A stretch of 20,148 bases of DNA from an uncultured Amaricoccus sp. GTDB taxonomy: Bacteria > Pseudomonadota > Alphaproteobacteria > Rhodobacterales > Rhodobacteraceae. Positions 1 to 8,032 of this stretch are shown piece by piece. The stretch is taken from NCBI RefSeq assembly GCF_937858865.1, contig NZ_CALLYO010000484.1, positions 1 through 20,148 on the forward strand, written 5' to 3'. Within the stretch, counting starts at the first letter, position 1. Each line of letters opens with the position of its first letter. A program made the position numbers and the translations under genes. The notes beneath the pieces were generated by a model. It made no database searches and was not told where the DNA came from. It saw only the letters and a program-made list of their open reading frames with translations.

Positions 1-1847
1 TTCCGGTGATCCTGTTCCACGCCGGTTTCCGCGGCTTCTCGGGCGGCTTCGTCGGCGTCGACGTCTTCTTCGTCATCTCCGGCTTCCTCATCACCTCGAT
101 CCTCCTGGCCGAGCATGCCGCGGGCGAGTTCTCCATCCGCCGCTTCTACGAGCGGCGAGCCCGCCGCATCCTGCCGGTGCTCTACGTCGTCCTCGCCGCC
201 TGCGTGCCGATGGCGCTGGCCACGATGATGCCCGACGAATCCGCCGACTTCTTCCGCGGCGTCGTCTCGGTGGTCTTCTTCGTCTCCAACTTCTGGCTCT
301 GGCAGGTGACTGGCTACTTCCAGCCCGCCTCCGAGGGGAACCCGCTGCTGCACACCTGGAGCCTCGCGGTCGAGGAGCAGTACTACGTCTTCTTCCCGCT
401 GCTCCTGCTCTTCCTCTGGCGCCGGGGGCCGCGGGCGGTGCTCTGGGGCATCGGCCTTCTCAGCCTCGCCAGCCTCGCGTTCGCCGAGGTCGGCTGGCGC
501 CACTGGCCCGAGGCCAACTTCTTCCTGCTTCCGTCCCGCGCCTGGGAACTCGGCGCCGGCTCGCTCGCCGCGGTGCTCACCTTCGGCCGCGGGCCGCGGG
601 TGGGGCGGGCGCCGCTCTCGGCCGAGCTCGCCGCCGCCGGGGGCCTCGCCGCCATCCTCGCCGCGATGCTCCTCTTCAACGCCCGCACGCCCTTTCCGAG
701 CCTCTATGCCCTCGTGCCGGTGGCCGGGGCGGCCGCCATCGTCGCCTGCGCCTCGGGCACGCTCACCGGTCGGCTGCTCTCGGCCGCGCCGTTCCGACTG
801 ATCGGCCTCGTCAGCTACAGCGCCTACCTCTGGCACCAGCCGCTCTTCGCCTTCGCCCGCATCGGGCAGGAGGCGCCGCCGGGGCACCCGGAGATGGCGC
901 TTCTCGTTCTCGTCACCTTCGTCCTTTCGATCCTCACCTACCGGCTCGTCGAGCAGCCCTTCCGCAACCCGGCGCGCCTGCGCACGCCGCTCCGGCTCGC
1001 CTGGGCGAGCATGGCCATCGTCCTCGGCGCGATGGCGCTGCCGGCAGCCGCGCATCGTCTCGATTCGGACCGCTCGCCGCTCGAGGAGGAGCTGCTGGTG
1101 CCGCGCGACGCCCGCACCGCCTACGTGCTCGAGCCTTACCGCGAGGCCCAGGGGCGCGGCTTCCGCGGGCCGGCCGGTGCGCGCAAGGTGCTCATCCTCG
1201 GCGACAGCCACGCCCTCGACTTCTGGAATATGGCGCGGGAGAACGGCGCCTTCACCCACGACCGGCTTGCGCTCGCCTACGTCTTCACCGAGTGCCAGGT
1301 CGTGCTCGGCGATCCGGGGGCCGCCGCCTTCCAGGCCCCGAGCGACCGCGCCCCCTGCGCCGACTGGAAAGGCACCCGCGACACCGTCGCCATCGCCCGC
1401 GAGGCCGACGTCGTCATCATCGTCGCCAGCTGGAAGCCGTGGGCGGCCGAGCGGCTGCCGGCGACGCTCGCCGCCTACGGCTTCCGCCCTGACCAGGAGG
1501 TGCTGGTGGTGGGCCCGAAGTCCTTCCGGGGGGTGAACCTGCGCCGGCTGGTGGGCGCCGACCCGGCCGGCTTCGCCGGGATCCGCGCCACCCAGCGGGG
1601 AAACTATCGCACCGCCACCGAGCGCCTGCGCGGACTGCTGCCGCCGGCCCAGTACATCGACCTCCAGGCGATCGCCTGCGGCGGCGGCTGGGACTGCCCG
1701 ATCTTCACGCCGGCGGGCCACCTCATCTCGCACGACGGCTCGCATCTCACCCGCGAGGGCGCGCACTGGCTCGGCAGCCTCGTCTTCGCCGATCCCCGCC
1801 TCGCGCGCTTCGTCCCCGACCGCTACGCCGCCGCCCCGGCCCGCTGA
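1..1847 (+). CDS. Membrane O-acyltransferase (OafA/YrhL type) with C-terminal SGNH domain, 5'-truncated by the window edge
   Basis: Family role: transfers acyl groups (often acetyl) to surface polysaccharides such as O-antigen or exopolysaccharide at the inner membrane. The reading frame is open from base 3, and the first visible residues (PVILFHAGF) match the interior of the first acyltransferase-3 helix, so the true start lies to the left; the GTG at 6 is not the start. About 614 residues are visible. The N-terminal ~370 form a polytopic acyltransferase-3 domain: VGVDVFFVISGFLI, then SLAVEEQYYVFFP near bases 362-400, FFLLPSRAWELGAGS near 520-564, and YLWHQPLF near 826-850. The C-terminal ~220 residues are an SGNH/GDSL-like extracytoplasmic domain with GDSHA at bases 1200-1214 and a late DGSHL motif at 1734-1748 supplying the Asp-His pair. 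It converges on the ABC importer with a 25-bp gap. The acceptor polymer cannot be told from sequence. Confidence 0.9.
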   Translation, partial: PVILFHAGFRGFSGGFVGVDVFFVISGFLITSILLAEHAAGEFSIRRFYERRARRILPVLYVVLAACVPMALATMMPDESADFFRGVVSVVFFVSNFWLWQVTGYFQPASEGNPLLHTWSLAVEEQYYVFFPLLLLFLWRRGPRAVLWGIGLLSLASLAFAEVGWRHWPEANFFLLPSRAWELGAGSLAAVLTFGRGPRVGRAPLSAELAAAGGLAAILAAMLLFNARTPFPSLYALVPVAGAAAIVACASGTLTGRLLSAAPFRLIGLVSYSAYLWHQPLFAFARIGQEAPPGHPEMALLVLVTFVLSILTYRLVEQPFRNPARLRTPLRLAWASMAIVLGAMALPAAAHRLDSDRSPLEEELLVPRDARTAYVLEPYREAQGRGFRGPAGARKVLILGDSHALDFWNMARENGAFTHDRLALAYVFTECQVVLGDPGAAAFQAPSDRAPCADWKGTRDTVAIAREADVVIIVASWKPWAAERLPATLAAYGFRPDQEVLVVGPKSFRGVNLRRLVGADPAGFAGIRATQRGNYRTATERLRGLLPPAQYIDLQAIACGGGWDCPIFTPAGHLISHDGSHLTREGAHWLGSLVFADPRLARFVPDRYAAAPAR

Positions 1848-1851
1848 CAGG

Positions 1852-1872
1852 CCGGCCGGGATGTCCGGCCGG
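1852..1872. terminator. Bidirectional stem-loop between convergent genes
   Basis: Two copies of CCGGCCGG (1852-1859 and 1865-1872), itself palindromic, are separated by GATGT, giving an 8-bp GC stem in both orientations. The stop codons of both convergent genes flank it (TGA at 1845-1847; minus-strand TGA at 1873-1875), and an outer CTGAC/GTCAG pairing is possible. No T-tract follows on either strand, so it is not a textbook intrinsic terminator. It may block read-through or protect 3' ends. Confidence 0.45.
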
Positions 1873-3972
1873 TCAGGCGCCCGTCCCGACCAGGCGGATT
1901 ACCGGCTGCATTGAGGCGAAGACCTCCGCCGACAGATGACACTTGACCTTGTGCCCCGGCGCGAGCTCGACGAACGGCGGCAGCTCCCGCTCGCAGAGGT
2001 CGCCCGGCACCTGCCGCTTGCGCGGGCAGCGGGTCTGGAAGGGGCAGCCGGGCGGAGGGTCGACGGCTGAGGGGATGTCGCCCTCGAGCAGGATCTCTTC
2101 CTTCTCGATGCTGGTGTCGGCGATCGGCACCGCCGAGAGCAGCGCCTCGGTATAGGGATGATAGGGCGGCTCGAAGACCTGGTCGCAAGCGCCGATCTCC
2201 ACCACGTGCCCGAGATACATCACCATCACCCGGTCGGCGAGGTAGCGCACGATGCCGAGGTCGTGGCTGATGAAGAGCATGGTGGTGCGCTTGTCGCGCT
2301 GGATGTCGGTCAGGAGCTCGGTCACCGCCGCCTGCACCGAGACGTCGAGGGCGGAGACCGGCTCGTCGGCCACCACCACCTTCGGCGCACCGGCGAAGGC
2401 GCGGGCGATGCCGATGCGCTGCTTCTGGCCGCCCGAGAGCTGGCGCGGCATGCGGCGGGCGAAGGCGCGCGGCAGCTTCACGAGGTCGAGCAGCTCGAGC
2501 ATGCGCGCCTCGCGCTCGGCCTGCGAGGCGCCGAAGCGGAATTTCTCCAGCACGCGAACGATCTGGCCGCCGATGCTGTGGCTCGGGTTCAGGGTGTCGA
2601 ACGGGTTCTGGAACACCATCTGGATCGAGGCGACGGTGCGGGTGTCGCGCCGCTCGATGGCGCGCTGGCCGATCTCCTGGTTGCCGAGGCGGATCTCGCC
2701 GGCGGTCGCCGTCTCCAGGCCGAGCAGCACCTTGGCGAGCGTCGACTTGCCGCAGCCCGACTCGCCGACGATGGCGAGGGTCTCCGCCTCGCGCGCCTCG
2801 AAGCTCACCGACTCGTTCGCCTTCACGACGCGGGCGTCGCCGCCCACGAGCGCGTTGGCGCCGACCTCGTAGTATTTGCGCAGGTTGTCGACGGAGAGGA
2901 CCACGTCGCCGATCGGGGCGCGCGCCCCACCGGCCTTGGCCGGCGGCGGCGCGGCCCAGTCGATCTCCGGCCAGCGGATGCAGCGGGTCGCATGCGTCGG
3001 GCTGACCGGCGCCATCGGGATGTCGGCGGCGTCGCAGCGGCCGGCGACGAAGTAGCTGCAGCGGGGCCCGAAGTTGCAGCCGGGCGGCCGCTCGTAGGGC
3101 AGGGGGAAATTGCCGGGGATGGCGACGAGCGGGCGCAGCGCCTTGTCGGTCCCGGGCAGCGGGATCGAGCGAAAGAGGCCCTGGGTGTAGGGGTGGCGCA
3201 TCTCGTCGAAGACCTCGACGATCGGGCCGGTCTCGACCGCCTCGCCGGAATACATCACGCAGATCCGGTCGCAGGTCTCGAGCACCAGGCCGAGGTTGTG
3301 GCTGATGAAGAGCATCGAGGTGCCGAACTCGCGCCCGAGATCCTTGACGAGCTGGACGATGCCGGCCTCGACCGTCACGTCGAGGGCGGTGGTCGGCTCG
3401 TCGAGGATGAGGAGCGCGGGCTTCGACATCAGCGCCATGGCGATGACGATGCGCTGCTGCTGCCCGCCGGAGAGCTGGTGCGGGTAGCTGGCGAGGATGC
3501 GCTTCGGGTCGGGCAGCCGCACCGCCTCGACCACGCGCAGCGCCTGGGCGTAGGCGTGGGCCGCGCTCGCACCCGCGTGGATCATCGGCACTTCCATCAG
3601 TTGCCGGGCGATCTTCATCGCCGGGTTGAGGCTCGCCATCGGCTCCTGGTAGATCATCGCGATCTCGGACCCGCGGATCCGCCGCAGCTCCGCCTCGCTC
3701 ATGTTGGTGAGCTCGCGCCCCTTGAAGCGGATCGAGCCGCCGGTGATCCGCCCGGTCTTGCCGAGGTCGCGCATGATGGCGAGCGCCACCGTCGACTTGC
3801 CGCAGCCCGACTCGCCGACGAGCCCGAGCGCCTCGCCCGGGGCGATCGTGGCAGAGAAGCTCATCACCGCCGGGATCTCGACGACGCGGGTGGAGAAGGA
3901 GATCGACAGGTCCTCGATCGCCAGCAACGGCTCGTCGACGGAGGTTGCGATCGAGTTAACGCTGGCAGACAT
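1873..3972 (-). CDS. Fused dual ATPase of a dipeptide/oligopeptide-type ABC importer (DppD-DppF fusion)
   Basis: Cytoplasmic ATPase expected to drive the DppB/DppC-like permease pair encoded upstream. The 699-residue chain carries two complete nucleotide-binding domains. Domain 1 has Walker A GESGCGKS at 53-60, signature LSGGQ at 167-171 and Walker B LLILDEP at about 187-193. Domain 2 has Walker A at 403-410, signature LSGGQ at 512-516 and Walker B at about 532-538. Each is followed by the oligopeptide-transporter C-terminal extension with four cysteines (C299, C305, C313, C331; C643, C649, C660, C678), a pattern linked in some family members to an Fe-S cluster. I chose the ATG at 3972 (MSASVNSI), preceded by GGAG and AAGGAA Shine-Dalgarno-like sequence. 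A 30-residue upstream extension to 4062 would read through a perfect palindrome and is rejected. It lies 58 bp after dppC. Substrate class is inferred from family only. Confidence 0.92.
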   Translation of the reverse strand: MSASVNSIATSVDEPLLAIEDLSISFSTRVVEIPAVMSFSATIAPGEALGLVGESGCGKSTVALAIMRDLGKTGRITGGSIRFKGRELTNMSEAELRRIRGSEIAMIYQEPMASLNPAMKIARQLMEVPMIHAGASAAHAYAQALRVVEAVRLPDPKRILASYPHQLSGGQQQRIVIAMALMSKPALLILDEPTTALDVTVEAGIVQLVKDLGREFGTSMLFISHNLGLVLETCDRICVMYSGEAVETGPIVEVFDEMRHPYTQGLFRSIPLPGTDKALRPLVAIPGNFPLPYERPPGCNFGPRCSYFVAGRCDAADIPMAPVSPTHATRCIRWPEIDWAAPPPAKAGGARAPIGDVVLSVDNLRKYYEVGANALVGGDARVVKANESVSFEAREAETLAIVGESGCGKSTLAKVLLGLETATAGEIRLGNQEIGQRAIERRDTRTVASIQMVFQNPFDTLNPSHSIGGQIVRVLEKFRFGASQAEREARMLELLDLVKLPRAFARRMPRQLSGGQKQRIGIARAFAGAPKVVVADEPVSALDVSVQAAVTELLTDIQRDKRTTMLFISHDLGIVRYLADRVMVMYLGHVVEIGACDQVFEPPYHPYTEALLSAVPIADTSIEKEEILLEGDIPSAVDPPPGCPFQTRCPRKRQVPGDLCERELPPFVELAPGHKVKCHLSAEVFASMQPVIRLVGTGA

Positions 3973-3993
3973 TTCCTTCAACTCCAACAACTT

Positions 3994-4023
3994 GGGAGGA
4001 GTCGCACGCGTGCGACTCCTCCC
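3994..4023 (-). repeat. Perfect 30-bp palindrome between permease and ATPase genes
   Basis: The arm GGGAGGAGTCGCACG (3994-4008) is followed directly by its exact reverse complement (4009-4023). In RNA this gives a stem of about 13 bp with a 4-nt loop. It fills half of the 58-bp gap between the dppC stop (4031-4033) and the ATPase start (3972), leaving about 20 nt for the ribosome binding site. No U-tract follows, so partial attenuation, RNA stabilisation or a protein-binding site are the options. Confidence 0.85.
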
Positions 4024-4030
4024 TCGCGCC

Positions 4031-5182
4031 TCAGTCCCGCATCGTCTGCTCCCGGAGCGCATCCGCGAGCAGGTTCAGGCCCAGCACCAGGCTCATCAGC
4101 GCCAGCGCCGGCGGCAGGGCAGGGTGGACGTAGATGCGCAGCAGCTTGCGCCCCTCGTTGATCGTGGACCCCCAATCCGGGCTCTCCGGGCTCACCCCGA
4201 GCCCGAAGAAGCCGAGCGTCCCGAGCAGGATGGTGGTGTAGCCGATCCTGAGGCAGGCATCGACGATCAGCGGCCCGCGCGCGTTCGGCAGGATCTCCCA
4301 GATCATGATGTACCAGGGCCGCTCGCCGCGGGTCTGCGCCGCGGCCACATAGTCGCGGGTCTTGATGTCGAGGGTGAGGCCGCGGACGATGCGGAAGACC
4401 GTCGGCGAGGTGATGAAGACGACCGCCAGGAAGACGTTGAGCGTGTTCGGCGCCATGGTGAGGAGCCCGGTCGGATCCCAGAGCCCGGTCAGCCCGAGAT
4501 AGCCGAACCCGCCGACGACGATCACCGGCAGGAGATACAGCCAGAGCACCTCCGGCCGGTCGCGGAAGCGGCTCCAGAGGAAGACCGCGACGAAGAGCAC
4601 CGGGAAGATGAAGAAGACCGCCGCCATGGTTCCCGGGATCGCCGTCTGCCGGATCTCGGGCGTGACGAGCAGATAGAAGAGCAGGATCACCGGGAAGGCG
4701 AGGACGAGGTTGGCGACGAAGCTCAGCACCGTGTCGAACCACCCGCCGACATAGCCCGCCGGCAGCCCGAGGGTGATGCCGATCATGTAGGCGAAGAGCG
4801 TGGCGAAGGGGGCGATCGCCATCACCGTCCGGCTGCCGTGGACCATGCGGCTGAAGACGTCACGCCCGAGCGAGTCCCCGCCGAAGAGGAAGGCCAACCC
4901 GCTCGCCGGGTCGATCGTCCCCGGCGGCTCGTTCTTCAGCGCCCGGACCTGCACGAAGGGATCCATGACGGCCACCCAGTCCGCCATGATCGCGGTCAGC
5001 AGCCAAAAGAGCACGAGCCCGAAGCCGATGATCCCGATCGGGCTCTCGTAGATCCGCCCGTAGGTGCCGAGCCGGTGCCGCCAGGCGAAGCTCGCGCCCA
5101 TGACGAGGAGCATCCCGAGCCAGACCGGGCCGAACTGCCGCAGCACCTGCCAGACGATGGCGCCGGGGGCGAGGACCTCCAT
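4031..5182 (-). CDS. Peptide-type ABC transporter permease, DppC-like, unusually long
   Basis: Inner-membrane permease subunit that pairs with the DppB-like protein to form the import channel. At 383 residues it is about 80 longer than usual DppC/OppC (~300). An early helix region (about 50-70) follows an extra N-terminal hydrophobic stretch (about 14-30). The GRDVFSRMVHGSR block typical of DppC lies at about 107-118. The EAA coupling-helix motif (VAAAQTRGERPWYIMIWEILP) spans about 279-299, and the closing LGFFGLGVSPESPDWG segment follows. The additional sequence at about 175-250 is strongly hydrophobic and looks like two extra helices. I chose the ATG at 5182: it overlaps the dppB stop by one base (TGATG), suggesting coupled translation. 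An open frame continues upstream to 5932, but only as a shadow of dppB. Confidence 0.9.
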   Translation of the reverse strand: MEVLAPGAIVWQVLRQFGPVWLGMLLVMGASFAWRHRLGTYGRIYESPIGIIGFGLVLFWLLTAIMADWVAVMDPFVQVRALKNEPPGTIDPASGLAFLFGGDSLGRDVFSRMVHGSRTVMAIAPFATLFAYMIGITLGLPAGYVGGWFDTVLSFVANLVLAFPVILLFYLLVTPEIRQTAIPGTMAAVFFIFPVLFVAVFLWSRFRDRPEVLWLYLLPVIVVGGFGYLGLTGLWDPTGLLTMAPNTLNVFLAVVFITSPTVFRIVRGLTLDIKTRDYVAAAQTRGERPWYIMIWEILPNARGPLIVDACLRIGYTTILLGTLGFFGLGVSPESPDWGSTINEGRKLLRIYVHPALPPALALMSLVLGLNLLADALREQTMRD

Positions 5183-6138
5183 CAGGCCGCCACCCGGATG
5201 CGCGGGTTGAGATAGACGTAGCCGATGTCGGAGATGAGCTGCGTCACGAGGACGATCATCACCGCGACGATCGAGCAGGCCAGCAGCAGGTCGATGTCGT
5301 TGTTCGCCGCCCCCTCGATCAGCAGCCAGCCAAAGCCGCGGTAGTTGAAGAGGCTCTCGACGATGACGACGCCCGTCAGCAGCCAGGGGAACTGCAGCAT
5401 GATGACAGTGAAGGGCGCGATCAGCGCGTTGCGGAGCGCGTGCCGGAGCACGATCATCCGGAAGCTGACGCCCTTGAGGCGGGCGGTGCGGATATACTGC
5501 TGGGTCATCACCTCGGCCATCGAGGCGCGCGTCATCCGGGCGATGTAGCCGGTGCCGTAGATGGCGATGGTGAGGACGGGGAGGGCGAAGGTGTAGAGCG
5601 TCGGGCCTTCCTCGGCCGCCTTGGTGGCGGAGCCCGAGAACCACTGCAGGCCGACCATCTGGCTCGCGAAGATCACCGTCAGCACGACGCCGGAGACGTA
5701 CTCGGGGGTGGAGGTCGTCGCGATGGCGACGGTCGAGAGCGCCCGGTCCTGCGCCGAGCCCTCGCGCATGCCGGCGAGGATGCCGAGGAGGAGCGCTGCC
5801 GGGATCATCACCACCATGACCCAGAACATCAGGATCGCGGTCAGCCAGAGCCGCGGCCAGAGCACCTCGGAGACCGGGGCGTTGAAGCGCGTCGAATGGC
5901 CGAAGTCGCCGCGCACGACGTTGCCGAGCCATTCGGCGTAGCGCACCCCGAGCGGGCGGTTGAAGCCGTTCTGGTCGAGCCAGACCTCGACCTGCTGCTC
6001 GGTGATCCGGCTGCCGGTCTGCTCCTTGGCGAGCTTGACGAGGTTTGGCTTCAGGTTGACCAGCGCGAAGACGACGAGCGTCAGGCAGAGCGCGGTCAGC
6101 ACCATCACGCCGAGGCGCTTCAAGAGGAACGCGAGCAT
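5182..6138 (-). CDS. Peptide-type ABC transporter permease, DppB-like
   Basis: First permease subunit of the importer, 318 residues, the normal family length. An N-terminal membrane segment (about 5-28) is followed by a periplasmic stretch with the conserved GDFGHSTRFNAPV block (about 77-89). Helices follow at about 98-122, 148-165 and 183-200. The EAA coupling motif (QQYIRTARLKGVSFRMIVLRHALRNAL) is at about 213-239, and the last helices come with ESLFNYRGFGWLL at 261-273. The start at 6138 has a strong GGAGG ribosome binding site a few bases upstream (6143-6147 on the + strand). It lies 61 bp after the binding-protein gene, across a stem-loop, and its stop overlaps the dppC start. Confidence 0.92.
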   Translation of the reverse strand: MLAFLLKRLGVMVLTALCLTLVVFALVNLKPNLVKLAKEQTGSRITEQQVEVWLDQNGFNRPLGVRYAEWLGNVVRGDFGHSTRFNAPVSEVLWPRLWLTAILMFWVMVVMIPAALLLGILAGMREGSAQDRALSTVAIATTSTPEYVSGVVLTVIFASQMVGLQWFSGSATKAAEEGPTLYTFALPVLTIAIYGTGYIARMTRASMAEVMTQQYIRTARLKGVSFRMIVLRHALRNALIAPFTVIMLQFPWLLTGVVIVESLFNYRGFGWLLIEGAANNDIDLLLACSIVAVMIVLVTQLISDIGYVYLNPRIRVAA

Positions 6139-6156
6139 CGGTCCTCCGTGTCTCGG

Positions 6157-6182
6157 CCGTCCCGGCGCGATCGTCGGGACGG
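6157..6182 (-). repeat. Stem-loop between binding-protein and permease genes
   Basis: CCGTCCCG (6157-6164) and CGGGACGG (6175-6182) form an 8-bp perfect stem around a 10-nt loop, sitting in the 61-bp gap just after the binding-protein stop (6200-6202). Hairpins in this position are known in other binding-protein-dependent operons, for example malE-malF, where they protect the abundant upstream mRNA. No U-tract follows. Confidence 0.7.
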
Positions 6183-6199
6183 GTCGCGGGGCAGGGGCC

Positions 6200-7945
6200 T
6201 CATTCGGCCAGCCAGGTATCCTCCAGGTGGATCTCGAAGGTCGGATGCATGACGAGTCCGTTCACGTCCCCGGTCATGTGGCGGAAGGTGGAGCGCCAGT
6301 AGGGCTGGATGAGGATCCCCGAATCCTGGATGATCCTCTCCATCTTCTCCATCACCACCCGCCGCTTGTCGGCGTCGGCGATGGCGTAGGACTCGGTCAG
6401 CAGCGCGTCAAACTCGGGGTTGGCGAAGCCGGTCTCGTTCCAGGCGGCGCCGCTGCGGTAGCCGAGGGCGTAGACCTGCACCCCGAGCGGGCGCATGTTC
6501 CATTCGGTCGCCGAGAAGGGATAGCCGGTCCAGTTGTTCCAGAAGGTGTTGCCCGGCAGGATCGTGCGCTTCACCTTCAGCCCCGCGTCGCGCATCTGCG
6601 CCGCCACCGCGTCGCAGGTGGCGCTGTTGAAGTCGTCGTCGCGCGAGATGAGCTCGATCTCGGTGTCGATATGCCCGGCCTCGGTCATCAGCGCCTTGGC
6701 CCTTTCGGGATCGCGGGCGATCGGGGGCAGGGGGGCGTATTCGGGGTGCATCGGCCCGACGTGGTGGTTCTCCGCCACCCGGCCAAGGCCCTGATAGCCG
6801 AGGTCGAGGACGGTCTCGTTGTCGACGGCGAGCTGCACCGCGTTGCGCACCTTCTGCTCGCCGAACGGGGGCTGGGTGACGTTCATGCGCACGCAGAGGG
6901 TGTTCGCCGTCACCGCCTCGGACTTCTCGAGCCCGAGGCCGTCGTAGATCTCGACGTAGGAGGGCGCGGTCTCGTAGCTCGTGTGGATCTCCTCCGCCTC
7001 GAAGGCCGCGACCTCGGCGGAAGGGTCGTCGCCGTAGTCGATGAACTCGACGCCGTCGAGATAGACCGGGCCGATCTCCTCGACCGCGTCGCCCCACCAG
7101 GCGCCGGTGGTGCGCTTCTGGTAGACCGCCTTGACGCCGACCTCGACCGAGACGAGTTCCCACGGACCGGTGCCGACCGGGGCCTGGGTCAGGTCGCCGC
7201 CGGCCTCGTCGAAGCCACGGTGCACAATGAGCGCCGGATAGTCGGCGAAGTTCGGCACGATGGTGATGTCGGGGTTGGAGAGGTGGAGCCTGACGGTGAA
7301 GTCGTCGACCCTCTCGATCGCGTCGTCGCGGGCGCCGAAGATCTCGCGGGTCTGCTCCTCCTTGACGACGGTGCCGTCGTCCTTGGTGACGTCGCCCATG
7401 AACTTCTCCTCGCCCTTCTTCTCGAGGAGGGGCTCCATGCGCGTCGACATGGAGTTGTTCGGGACGTGCGCCTCGCACCAGCGGCGGAGGTTGAAGATCA
7501 CGTCGTCGGCGTTGAAGACGTCGCCGTTGGTCCAGGTCGCGCCCTGGCGGACGTGCAGCACGTATTCCGTCGCGTCGTCATTGACTTCCCAGCTCTCGAT
7601 GAGCCATGGCGCGAAGGTGAAGTCGGCGGTGTAGCGCACCAGCGGCTCGCAGAAGAGCCGGGCCAGGTTGCCTTTCTGCGACCAGTCGAAGATGCGCGGA
7701 TCGTCCATGCGCATCACCGCCTGCGAGATGCGGATGACGCCGCCGGGCCGGCCTTCGCTGCTCTGGGCGCGGGCGCGGGTCGGGATGGCGAGGCCGATGA
7801 GGCCGTAGGCGGCCGGCGCAGTCACGCCGAGTGCCGTCGCCATCGCCAGGAACTCGCGCCGGTCGAGATGGCCGGCGCGGGCCTCCCGGGCCAGGTCGGC
7901 CACGCGGGGGTGCATCGGCTTGCCGTTGATGGTCTCGCGCGTCAT
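6200..7945 (-). CDS. Tat-exported ABC substrate-binding protein (SBP family 5, peptide type)
   Basis: Periplasmic receptor that delivers substrate to the downstream DppBC permease. It has 581 residues, slightly longer than most family-5 members. The N-terminus carries a twin-arginine signal: DRREFLAMA with RR at 29-30, a weakly hydrophobic stretch to about 55 and ARA before Q61 as a likely signal peptidase I site, implying folded export. Family-5 landmarks follow: [31 protein letters not shown] (about 112-133), the [19 protein letters not shown] block, APVGTGPW, and [11 protein letters not shown]. The ATG at 7945 has an AGGGAGA ribosome binding site just upstream. Peptide, opine or other ligands are all possible; the sequence does not decide. 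It is the first gene of the operon. Confidence 0.92.
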   Translation of the reverse strand: MTRETINGKPMHPRVADLAREARAGHLDRREFLAMATALGVTAPAAYGLIGLAIPTRARAQSSEGRPGGVIRISQAVMRMDDPRIFDWSQKGNLARLFCEPLVRYTADFTFAPWLIESWEVNDDATEYVLHVRQGATWTNGDVFNADDVIFNLRRWCEAHVPNNSMSTRMEPLLEKKGEEKFMGDVTKDDGTVVKEEQTREIFGARDDAIERVDDFTVRLHLSNPDITIVPNFADYPALIVHRGFDEAGGDLTQAPVGTGPWELVSVEVGVKAVYQKRTTGAWWGDAVEEIGPVYLDGVEFIDYGDDPSAEVAAFEAEEIHTSYETAPSYVEIYDGLGLEKSEAVTANTLCVRMNVTQPPFGEQKVRNAVQLAVDNETVLDLGYQGLGRVAENHHVGPMHPEYAPLPPIARDPERAKALMTEAGHIDTEIELISRDDDFNSATCDAVAAQMRDAGLKVKRTILPGNTFWNNWTGYPFSATEWNMRPLGVQVYALGYRSGAAWNETGFANPEFDALLTESYAIADADKRRVVMEKMERIIQDSGILIQPYWRSTFRHMTGDVNGLVMHPTFEIHLEDTWLAE

Positions 7946-7995
7946 GGCAGTCTCCCTGTGGTCTTCTTATCCGGACCCGGGTCGGACCCTCGGGC

Positions 7996-8025
7996 ATTTT
8001 CGGGGCGAAGTCCGCCTCAGGTCAA
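7996..8025 (-). promoter_or_regulatory. Candidate housekeeping promoter for the ABC operon
   Basis: On the minus strand, TTGACC (8025-8020) and GAAAAT (8001-7996) are 18 bp apart. The -35 matches TTGACA at five of six positions and the -10 matches TATAAT at four of six. Predicted initiation near 7989 would leave about a 44-nt leader. Found by eye; the weak -10 makes this tentative. Confidence 0.35.
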
Positions 8026-8032
8026 CCGTTGA
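8022..8032. promoter_or_regulatory. Operator-like palindrome overlapping the candidate -35
   Basis: TCAAC-C-GTTGA is a perfect 11-bp inverted repeat with one central base. It overlaps the -35 hexamer proposed for the ABC operon. Its place fits a repressor site, but no regulator gene is adjacent and the length is short enough to arise by chance. Confidence 0.3.

Noticed and set aside
3973..4062. 30-residue N-terminal extension of the fused ATPase
   Set aside because: It would translate through a perfect palindrome and the end of dppC. The ATG at 3972 has a good ribosome binding site and the normal start of an NBD.
2158..4161. Long + strand open frame (667 codons) across the ATPase gene
   Set aside because: It is the antisense shadow of the fused ATPase. 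Its product is a low-complexity H/R/D/E-rich sequence with no domain, as expected opposite GC-rich genes.
5183..5932. N-terminal extension of the dppC frame upstream into dppB
   Set aside because: The extension is a shadow of dppB; real permease sequence begins at the ATG at 5182, overlapping the dppB stop.
5960..8032. Long + strand open frame (690 codons) opposite the binding-protein gene
   Set aside because: The minus-strand frame is a clear family-5 binding protein with Tat signal and ribosome binding site. The + frame is compositionally a shadow.
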